A stretch of DNA of 12,598 nucleotides from Cyanothece sp. UBA12306 (GTDB taxonomy: Bacteria > Cyanobacteriota > Cyanobacteriia > Cyanobacteriales > Microcystaceae): assembly GCA_003448685.1 (NCBI GenBank), contig DLXW01000225.1:413-13010 (forward strand). The letters are read 5' to 3'. Below, piece by piece: positions 7,077-12,598 of this stretch. Below the pieces are notes generated by a model. It was not told where the DNA came from, did not search any database, and worked only from the letters and a program-made list of their open reading frames with translations. Each line of letters begins with the position of its first letter. The first letter of the stretch is position 1. The translations under genes and the position numbers were made by a program.

Positions 7077-7478
7077 ATGCTAGGAAATTTTCAACAAAGT
7101 AACCTAAGAATTGCAGTTGGTGTTAGTGAAAATACCATTGGGGATAGTTTACTCAAAACCGATAATCTTCGTCAATGGTTATTTCCCCAAACCTTGTCTT
7201 CTGAACTTCCTGAAATATTAGAAACGGGTTTAACTTTTACCAGTTCTTTAGGGTTTGTCACGATCAAACATAAAGTAGAAATTGCTAATGAAAACAGTTT
7301 ACGACTCTTGCTAAGTCAAGGAATTGATGGTTATCATGAATGGGTTTGGGGAGAGGGTTGGGTACAATCTAAATTAGAAGGAATTTCTCTTCTACCTCTT
7401 AAGTTAGGACAGACTTTTAGTTTACTAAAATTGCGTCAATTTGTTTTAAATAAAGAACAAAATCAAACCATTGAATAA
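7077..7478 (+). CDS. conserved hypothetical protein, possibly SRPBCC/START-like
   Basis: This is a 133-residue soluble protein without signal peptide or membrane segment. The order of elements suggests the START/polyketide-cyclase (SRPBCC) fold: an opening strand LRIAVGVSENTIGDSL, DNLRQWLFPQ near residues 29-38, alternating strands with TFTSSLGFVTIKHKVEI, a WVWGEGWVQSKLEGISLLPL strand-turn-strand (88-107), and a closing helix. That fold binds hydrophobic ligands in a cavity. The assignment is an inference from pattern only, and no catalytic residue can be named. Similar proteins are common in cyanobacteria as hypotheticals. It lies 89 bp after glcD, separated by a heptamer array. ATG 7077 is the only plausible start. 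Confidence 0.65.
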   Translation: MLGNFQQSNLRIAVGVSENTIGDSLLKTDNLRQWLFPQTLSSELPEILETGLTFTSSLGFVTIKHKVEIANENSLRLLLSQGIDGYHEWVWGEGWVQSKLEGISLLPLKLGQTFSLLKLRQFVLNKEQNQTIE

Positions 7479-7479
7479 T

Positions 7480-7490
7480 GTCAGAAGTCA
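7480..7490 (+). repeat. partial heptamer repeat (GAAGTCA family)
   Basis: GTCAGAAGTCA starts two bases after the stop codon of the preceding gene. It matches the phase of the 3176-3196 array, with about one and a half units left. Confidence 0.5.
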
Positions 7491-7601
7491 GGGCGCAATT
7501 CCTTGTTTCCTCAGCTAAATTTGTTTTTTTATGCTATGATTTATCCTCTCATATTAGTATGCCCTCAACAAAATATGTTTATACTTTTAAAGTTTGGTTA
7601 G

Positions 7602-7607
7602 TATAAT
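7602..7607 (+). promoter_or_regulatory. possible -10 box of the Uma2 gene
   Basis: A perfect TATAAT lies 18 bases before ATG 7626. No good -35 hexamer stands at the usual distance (TTATAC at 7579-7584 is poor). If used, the transcript would have a leader of only about a dozen bases. Confidence 0.3.
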
Positions 7608-7625
7608 GAAATCTTGACTAAAATA

Positions 7626-8222
7626 ATGAGCATTTTTTTACCTAATAAAAAAGCTATTTACAGCTTTGAGGATTTACTGGAATTAGAAGAACTTACAGGT
7701 GTTAAATATGAGTTAATTGACGGCCTTGTTTTGGCAATGACAGGAGGAACAAAAGCGCATAATTTAATCGCCCTTGGACTGTTTACGGAAATTGACGCAC
7801 AAAAAGATGAATATTGCCGTCTTTATGTGGCCGATGTTAAATTACGAATTAATCAAGAACATAAACACAATCAAAAGGATACATCAACCTATCCTGATGT
7901 TATGCTGGCTTGTGGAGAAGAAGAGTCGGATCTTTACGAAGAATATCCTTTACTTTTGGCAGAGGTTTTATCTGATAGTACTGTACGAAAAGATAAAGGG
8001 ATTAAACGAGAAAAATATCTTAATTTACCCTCTTTATCTGCTTATCTAATTTTTTCCCAGACTGAAATAATGGTGACGGTTTACCAAAGACAAGAAAAAG
8101 GATGGAGACAAAACATTTTTCTGGGAAAAGATACAAATCTTGAAATACAACTTGGCAACGAACACAAACCTTTGAAGCTGAATTTAGGGAAAATTTATAA
8201 ATATGTAGAGAATAGAATCTAA
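7626..8222 (+). CDS. Uma2 family (DUF820) PD-(D/E)xK nuclease-like protein
   Basis: The 198-residue protein has the typical Uma2 plan: an opening YSFEDLLELEELTGVKYELIDG segment read in two parts, MTGGTKAHN, the acidic motif YPDVML, LLAEVLSDST with the second catalytic acid, a K-x-x-x-Y helix (KREKYLNLPSLSAYLIF) and a basic C-terminal strand region. Uma2 proteins share the restriction-endonuclease-like core and are greatly expanded in cyanobacteria, usually as single genes of unknown biological role. The conserved acids appear intact, so the protein is probably folded and possibly active. ATG 7626 is preferred to an in-frame TTG at 7614, which lies immediately downstream of the TATAAT at 7602-7607. 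It converges with the cytochrome gene, with 29 bp between stop codons. Confidence 0.88.
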   Translation: MSIFLPNKKAIYSFEDLLELEELTGVKYELIDGLVLAMTGGTKAHNLIALGLFTEIDAQKDEYCRLYVADVKLRINQEHKHNQKDTSTYPDVMLACGEEESDLYEEYPLLLAEVLSDSTVRKDKGIKREKYLNLPSLSAYLIFSQTEIMVTVYQRQEKGWRQNIFLGKDTNLEIQLGNEHKPLKLNLGKIYKYVENRI

Positions 8223-8251
8223 TTAGCGTTCATTCGTGGTGATCATTAACT

Positions 8252-8593
8252 CTATTTGCGCCAATTATTTTGTGCCTGTTCCAGAACATATTCAGAAACC
8301 GCTTCAATTTCTGCTGAAGTTAGGCGATCGCTATAAGCAGACATATTATTTTTGCCATTAGTAACTAAAGAAATTATGGCATCTAGTGAATCAACTTTAT
8401 TGCGTTTTAAAGCCTTTAATTTTAAATTTTTACCCCTTCTAATAATATTATTACCATTTGGATGACAACCAGCACATTGAACGCTAAAAATTTTAGCCCC
8501 CTTATTACTATCAACAGCCAAAACAGAACTAGGATTATTAATCATTAGTCCAACGAAGATAGTTAAAATAAATATTAATAGTTTTCTTAACAT
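8252..8593 (-). CDS. exported cytochrome c6-like protein
   Basis: The 113-residue precursor has a signal peptide (residues 1-26, basic start, hydrophobic core, VLA before the likely cut). The mature single-haem domain has CAGCH (40-44) binding haem and Met84 as the sixth ligand in TNGKNNMSAY. The family's C-terminal helix and WRK ending follow. Cytochrome c6 carries electrons in the thylakoid lumen from cytochrome b6f to photosystem I or oxidase. Two features differ from standard PetJ. The Gln eight residues before the Met is Leu76, and the Met is followed by Ser instead of Pro. Haem-proximal NIIRRGKNLK is also unlike PetJ. These point to the c6B/c6C-like side families, whose redox potential and role are less clear. 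A good ribosome site stands upstream. Confidence 0.88.
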   Translation of the reverse strand: MLRKLLIFILTIFVGLMINNPSSVLAVDSNKGAKIFSVQCAGCHPNGNNIIRRGKNLKLKALKRNKVDSLDAIISLVTNGKNNMSAYSDRLTSAEIEAVSEYVLEQAQNNWRK

Positions 8594-8598
8594 ATTTT

Positions 8599-8603
8599 TC
8601 CTT
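8599..8603 (-). promoter_or_regulatory. ribosome binding site of the cytochrome gene
   Basis: AAGGA on the minus strand lies five bases before the ATG at 8593. It is one of the few clear Shine-Dalgarno matches in the window and supports this start. Confidence 0.6.
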
Positions 8604-8659
8604 GATTTATCAAAACAATTAAGATAAAAAACTTCTAATTTCTGACTTGGTGACTTAAA

Positions 8660-8687
8660 ATTATCCCCCCTTGGAGTATTTCAACAA
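8660..8687 (-). promoter_or_regulatory. candidate promoter of the cytochrome gene
   Basis: On the minus strand TTGTTG (8682-8687) and GATAAT (8660-8665) are 16 bp apart, each four or five matches to the sigma-70 consensus. The predicted start would leave a leader of about 60 bases before the ATG. The region is the divergent spacer shared with cbiX. Confidence 0.35.
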
Positions 8688-8755
8688 TCTCAAAAATTCG
8701 CTAACATAACAGGGCATTGAATCATTAGAGAACCTTTAGGAGTTTTATAACATTC

Positions 8756-9745
8756 ATGTCCACCTTCCAGGTAGATGACCATTCCCTCCTCACCTCCCTT
8801 AATTTTGCCCCCCTTCCCCTCCAGCGTCCTCTACTAATGATTGGCCATGGGACTAGAGATACGGATGGAAGACAAACATTCCTCGACTTTGTCGAAGCGT
8901 ATCAAGCAATAGATTCCTCCCGTCCGGTTGTTCCCTGTTTTTTGGAACTTACAGAACCTTCAATTGCCCAAGGAGTAGAATATTGTGTATCCCAAGGTTA
9001 CACAGAAATCTCAGCTTTACCCATTTTACTATTTGCAGCGCGTCATAATAAATTTGATGTTACCAATGAACTCGATCGCACCCGTCAAAGTTATCCTGAA
9101 CTAAAATTTCATTATGGCCGTCATTTTGGCATTACCCCTGGTCTGCTAAATTTATGGCAGGAACGCTTAAGAGAATTGGATACTCCCCAAGCTAACCCCC
9201 AGCAAATTTCCCGCGCACAAACGGTATTATTATTTGTAGGGCGAGGATCGAGTGATCCCGATGCCAATGGAGATGTCTATAAGCTGGCCCGAATGCTGTG
9301 GGAAGGTAGCGGTTATCTCACCGTAGAAACCTGTTTTATTGGTATTACCCATCCCCGTCTAGAGGAAGGTTTCCGTCGCGCTAGACTTTATCATCCTCAA
9401 CGCATTATTGTAGTGCCTTATTTTCTGTTTACAGGGGCATTAGTCAAGAAAATATTCCAAATTACTGCCGAACAACAAACCCAATTTCCTGAGATGGAGA
9501 TAACTTGTTTACCAGAGATGGGTATTCATCCTCAACTATTGCAAGTGGTGAGGGAAAGGGAAATTGAAAGTCAACAAGGTCAAGTGCAAATGAACTGTGA
9601 AATGTGTAAATTTAGGTTAGCTGCGATCGCTGATAATGGTCATCATGATCACCATCACCATCATGGTCATGATCATCATCATTCTAACTGCGATCCCTAT
9701 GCCAAAGTTGAAGATTACCATCGTCGAATCTGGAAAACACCTTAA
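8756..9745 (+). CDS. cbiX: sirohydrochlorin chelatase CbiX with MxCxxC motif and His-rich tail
   Basis: This 329-residue protein is a long (two-domain) class II chelatase. The first half has LMIGHGTRD (27-35, His31 a metal/catalytic residue) and ARHNKFD (95-101). The second half has the degenerate counterpart VGRGSSDP (161-168) and [12 protein letters not shown]. The tail contains MNCEMC (279-284), the MxCxxC motif that holds a 4Fe-4S centre in Bacillus CbiX, then [14 protein letters not shown] (296-309), a likely metal-storage segment. The enzyme inserts cobalt (or iron, as in siroheme synthesis) into sirohydrochlorin; which metal is used cannot be read from the sequence. ATG 8756 follows an AGGAG (8738-8742) at a rather long distance. 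sipA follows after a 37-bp repeat-filled gap. Confidence 0.93.
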   Translation: MSTFQVDDHSLLTSLNFAPLPLQRPLLMIGHGTRDTDGRQTFLDFVEAYQAIDSSRPVVPCFLELTEPSIAQGVEYCVSQGYTEISALPILLFAARHNKFDVTNELDRTRQSYPELKFHYGRHFGITPGLLNLWQERLRELDTPQANPQQISRAQTVLLFVGRGSSDPDANGDVYKLARMLWEGSGYLTVETCFIGITHPRLEEGFRRARLYHPQRIIVVPYFLFTGALVKKIFQITAEQQTQFPEMEITCLPEMGIHPQLLQVVREREIESQQGQVQMNCEMCKFRLAAIADNGHHDHHHHHGHDHHHSNCDPYAKVEDYHRRIWKTP

Positions 9746-9782
9746 TAGTTAATAGTTAATAGTTAATAGTTGATAGTTAGTT
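9744..9782 (+). repeat. heptamer tandem repeat (AATAGTT)x5 between cbiX and sipA
   Basis: Four exact AATAGTT units, one GATAGTT and a four-base remnant fill the whole gap. The stop codon of cbiX is made partly by the first unit and the sipA ATG follows directly, so sipA has no Shine-Dalgarno sequence. The unit is the same as at 6988-7021. Confidence 0.9.
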
Positions 9783-10049
9783 ATGGATGCTTTAGAAATT
9801 ACTGCGGGTTGTCAAGTTCGTTTAGTTAGCCATCCTCCCTATCTAAAAACGGCTGATCCCATGCCTATGTTACGTCCTCCAGATATTGTAGCAATTGGTG
9901 AAGAAGGAACAGTGATTGATCGCCGTCCTGGTGATTATTGGGGGGTTCGCTTTGCTAGGGGTGTTTTTTTACTAGAAAGTCAATATCTAGAAAGAGTTGT
10001 TCCTTCTGAAATAATTGAGGAAAAAAAGTTATCAAAAGAAGAAGAGTAA
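9783..10049 (+). CDS. sipA: SipA-type regulator (DUF3148, NblS/Hik33-interacting protein)
   Basis: This small 88-residue protein has the highly conserved cyanobacterial block with GCQVRLVSHPPYLKTADPMP, MLRPPDIVAIGEEGTV, RRPGDYWGVRFARG and FLLESQYLERV. It looks like a small beta-barrel. In Synechococcus and Synechocystis SipA binds the sensor kinase NblS/Hik33 and modulates signalling to high-light and stress genes. Some databases instead name the family an NAD(P)H dehydrogenase assembly protein. The charged tail after about residue 75 (EEKKLSKEEE) is variable. The start lies directly against the heptamer array, so initiation must be leader-independent of a Shine-Dalgarno site. It converges with the large minus-strand gene, leaving only 7 bp between stops. 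Confidence 0.88.
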   Translation: MDALEITAGCQVRLVSHPPYLKTADPMPMLRPPDIVAIGEEGTVIDRRPGDYWGVRFARGVFLLESQYLERVVPSEIIEEKKLSKEEE

Positions 10050-10056
10050 ACTTTCT

Positions 10057-12576
10057 TTAATTTGTATTATTAACACAAGAATCTAATTCTAGCAAGACAT
10101 AAGGAACCAGTTGATTAAACCATTTATTCCAAATAGGTTGAGTATTTTTGCTGCTAATAAATTGATTGACAATATCTAACCATTGCTGATCATTTTTGGG
10201 TAGAATCATGCCATAAAATTCGCAGGTCAAGGGACGTTCTGGGATAATTTTGTAGTTGTTTAAGCTTAGATTTTGCTGATTGATTTTTCCTAATAATAAA
10301 ATACCATCATCAGCAAATAAATCAATTTGGCTATCCATAACTTTTTCTATTGCTTCACTGGAACCATCACTTCCCTCAAAATAAATCATCTCGGTTTGGG
10401 GATATTTTTCTTGGATAAATTTTTCGGTTGTTGTATTTCTTAAAACTCCAATTTTTTTACCTTCTAATTCTTCGTTATTACTAAGATTAATTTCCTGGTC
10501 TTTTTTAACCAAAAATTGAGTTCCAGTAATAAAAAATATATTAGAAAAGCTAACTCCATCAATATTATTACGAATCGTATTTGGTCCACATTCAAGATGA
10601 ACAATTTTATCCTTAACTAAGTCAAATCTTGTTTGATCTGTAGAAGGAATGGTAATAACATCTAGAGGTAATTCAAACTTATACTTATTTTGTAAATATT
10701 GGCTAAATTCCCGAATAAAATCACCACAATAACCTGTATAGTTACCCTGATCGTCTAAATAACCAAAGGGAGAAGCATCTAATTGTATTCCCACTTTTAT
10801 AATTCCAGTTCTTTTGATTTCTTCTAAAACAGTTTCTCTAGATTCTTGTTGGGAAGTGACCAAAGTTTTAGGAATAATAGGAGTTGGAGGATTTTCTCCG
10901 TAAGCGACTTCTAATTGTTCAGGTTCAAGGTTTTTAATGAAGTGAACTTTAAGTTTTTGTTGACTTATTTTTTTATGATAAGAACTGGTTAAATAAGACA
11001 TATATTTTTCTTCTTCACTCAAATGTACTTTAAAAAAAGCCACAGCTAAACCATTAAAATACAATCTCCCCAAATCTGGGTTACTTCCTAATAAAAATTC
11101 AGGTAAGCTTTCAACTCCTTTGGTATCGGGTTGTAATATAGTGGAAAAATGAGTCCCTGGTACTAATAAAGACAAGTATTTTTGAGGAGTTTTGATCCAA
11201 ATAAAGGGATGAATTTGTTCTTGAATTGTGGGGGAAACCAAATCGTTGCTACCTGCTACCATTAAAATAGGGATATCAATTTCTCCCATACTTTCAGGTC
11301 CAAATATTACACTACTTAAAGGATGTAAAGCTATTGCTGTTTTAATTCTAGGATCTTTTAGATTATAGTCTCCTGGGGGTAAATAATTAGCACGACATTG
11401 TAATAAACCTGCAGGATTAAGAATTAAATTAGTTTTTTTACAAGCTTCTTTAAGTCGTGGAAGATTAAGAGTTGCTCCTGCTAAACTTAAAGCAGTTGTT
11501 CCACCTAAAAAATGTCCTAAAACCCCAATTTTTTTTAAATCAATTTGTTGCTTCCAAGCTAGATTATTCTTGACTAAAATCTCGATTTTATCTAATAATC
11601 TAGTAATATCTAAAGGACGACTTATATATTCAAATGGACTAATGTCAATGCGTATATTTCCCTCTAAAAAACTTTTTCGATAGGCTAAATCACTTCCCAA
11701 ATGTTGAGGAATAGCAACTGCAAAACCATAAGAAGCTAAATGTTGAGCAATTTGATAATTATCAGGATAAGACCCAAATCCATGACTAATAATAACTAAT
11801 GGTGCGGGTTTGTCGAGATTTTTTGGTAGATAAAAATCAACATTAAGAGAATAGGAAGAGGATAATCCCAACTGAGTTTGACGAATGTTATTAATCTCAA
11901 ACTTTCGAGACTTTTTAATCACTTCTACTGAACCAGTTTGAGATAAATTTGGTAAGGTTTCTAGATTTATTTTTTCCTCATTAGCTACTTCTAGTTCTCC
12001 TTGTTGAGCAATAGCTTCTACCGCAGCATCTCGATACTCAAATAAAGTAGCAAATTCTTGAGATAAATCAAAAAGTAAATCTGTGTTAATCCGAATATTT
12101 TGTCGAGGAAAATAGCGCATAACATTAATTAAAGTTAGTCCTTCAGATTGATCAAATGCTGCTAAAATTAAAGCAGAACGTAATCCATAAAAACCATTAA
12201 TATTACCCTCCATTTGAATTAGTTGCCCCATCCTTTTTAGTAATGCTTCTCCAATCCCTCGCTGTAATAAACGTGAAATTATAACTGGGTTAGCATCAAA
12301 ACGTTTATTTAAAACTTGACGCAAATTTTTCAAAGTTTTAGGATCTAAATTATTAGCATATAAAGCCAAATCTCGCTTAATTATTCCTTCTTTAGCAAAT
12401 GCTTCTAAAGAATCCACAGATACAGAAAAATCTCCTAATAGAGAAAGAGAAAAAACTACCTTTTCGGCTGCATCAACAGGTAGCTGTTTGCCCCACAGAG
12501 GAAATAATCCTAAGCTAAAACAAAGTCCGGTGGATAGTATCTTTACCAAATTATTATGTATAAGACAATTTCTCAT
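10057..12576 (-). CDS. exported DUF1400 alpha/beta hydrolase fused to amino-acid-type solute-binding domain
   Basis: The 839-residue protein has four parts. A signal peptide is followed by a likely VDA cut near residue 36. DUF1400 (about 38-165) begins EKVVFSLSLLGDFSVSVDSL. The alpha/beta hydrolase (about 240-520) has oxyanion loop SHGFGS (264-269), nucleophile elbow GHFLGG (354-359), acid Asp445 in GSNDLVSP and His476 in GTHFST. A proline-containing linker (about 550-577) leads to an SBP_bac_3 domain (about 578-826: KRTGIIKVGIQLDASPFGYL, LECGPNTIRN, IGVLRNTTTEKF, DLFADDGILLLG). SBP_bac_3 domains bind polar amino acids for ABC uptake. Phe356 (TTT) replaces the nucleophile Ser, so ester hydrolysis is unlikely unless the residue is a sequence error. 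The binding domain has no signal peptide of its own and depends on the hydrolase's. No transporter genes are nearby. Confidence 0.88.
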   Translation of the reverse strand: MRNCLIHNNLVKILSTGLCFSLGLFPLWGKQLPVDAAEKVVFSLSLLGDFSVSVDSLEAFAKEGIIKRDLALYANNLDPKTLKNLRQVLNKRFDANPVIISRLLQRGIGEALLKRMGQLIQMEGNINGFYGLRSALILAAFDQSEGLTLINVMRYFPRQNIRINTDLLFDLSQEFATLFEYRDAAVEAIAQQGELEVANEEKINLETLPNLSQTGSVEVIKKSRKFEINNIRQTQLGLSSSYSLNVDFYLPKNLDKPAPLVIISHGFGSYPDNYQIAQHLASYGFAVAIPQHLGSDLAYRKSFLEGNIRIDISPFEYISRPLDITRLLDKIEILVKNNLAWKQQIDLKKIGVLGHFLGGTTALSLAGATLNLPRLKEACKKTNLILNPAGLLQCRANYLPPGDYNLKDPRIKTAIALHPLSSVIFGPESMGEIDIPILMVAGSNDLVSPTIQEQIHPFIWIKTPQKYLSLLVPGTHFSTILQPDTKGVESLPEFLLGSNPDLGRLYFNGLAVAFFKVHLSEEEKYMSYLTSSYHKKISQQKLKVHFIKNLEPEQLEVAYGENPPTPIIPKTLVTSQQESRETVLEEIKRTGIIKVGIQLDASPFGYLDDQGNYTGYCGDFIREFSQYLQNKYKFELPLDVITIPSTDQTRFDLVKDKIVHLECGPNTIRNNIDGVSFSNIFFITGTQFLVKKDQEINLSNNEELEGKKIGVLRNTTTEKFIQEKYPQTEMIYFEGSDGSSEAIEKVMDSQIDLFADDGILLLGKINQQNLSLNNYKIIPERPLTCEFYGMILPKNDQQWLDIVNQFISSKNTQPIWNKWFNQLVPYVLLELDSCVNNTN

Positions 12577-12598
12577 AAGGTATCAATGTTAGGTTTTA

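Noticed and set aside
7774..8049. Second plus-strand frame inside the Uma2 gene
   Set aside because: The Uma2 frame carries all conserved motifs; this frame does not resemble a protein family.
8594..8755. Cobalamin riboswitch upstream of cbiX
   Set aside because: The 162-bp spacer is short, shared with a divergent gene, and no B12-box-like sequence was recognised.
1..12598. tRNA or rRNA genes
   Set aside because: No cloverleaf with a TTCGAATC-type arm or rRNA core sequence was seen in the intergenic regions.

Overview
The window comes from a cyanobacterium with an AT-rich genome, most likely a unicellular Crocosphaera/Cyanothece-type species. Five copies of the cyanobacterial octamer GCGATCGC (HIP1; 344-351, 2876-2883, 3570-3577, 8324-8331, 9623-9630) support this. 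So do a SipA-type regulator, a c6-family cytochrome, a DASH cryptochrome, a photorespiratory GlcD, Uma2 and GxxExxY family proteins, and heptanucleotide tandem repeats between genes. Lineage is inferred from these family signatures; no database search was possible.

Region 1 (1-1323) is eroded accessory DNA. It opens with the 3' end of a HEPN-domain gene that keeps its RNxxxH motif. A 132-bp element with 15-bp terminal inverted repeats follows, then a GxxExxY gene that has lost its middle and changed frame. About 530 bp without a gene then hold two diverged direct repeats and part of a heptamer repeat. A 19-bp sequence at the left edge recurs inverted at 1132-1150, so the segment may be a relic of an inserted or rearranged unit.

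Region 2 (1324-8222) reads entirely on the plus strand: a small two-helix membrane protein, a CrtISO/phytoene-desaturase-like FAD oxidoreductase, a CatA-like acetyltransferase, a DASH cryptochrome overlapping by 1 nt the glycolate dehydrogenase subunit GlcD, a possible SRPBCC-type protein and a Uma2-family nuclease-like protein. Several of these fit life in light and oxygen (carotenoid-type redox chemistry, blue-light photolyase/cryptochrome, photorespiratory glycolate oxidation), but a shared operon is only suggested by co-orientation and short gaps.

Region 3 (8252-10049) has a minus-strand exported cytochrome c6-like protein, divergent from a sirohydrochlorin chelatase CbiX with a C-terminal MxCxxC motif and a histidine-rich tail, followed by sipA. 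CbiX serves siroheme/cobalamin synthesis. SipA is known in model cyanobacteria to bind the NblS/Hik33 stress sensor kinase.

Region 4 (10057-12576, minus strand) is one long gene for an exported protein that joins a DUF1400 alpha/beta hydrolase to a complete amino-acid-type solute-binding domain. The expected nucleophile serine of the hydrolase is phenylalanine. This fusion with a probably dead hydrolase is the most unusual item in the window. A second pattern is that heptamer repeats lie immediately after the stop codons of four genes.
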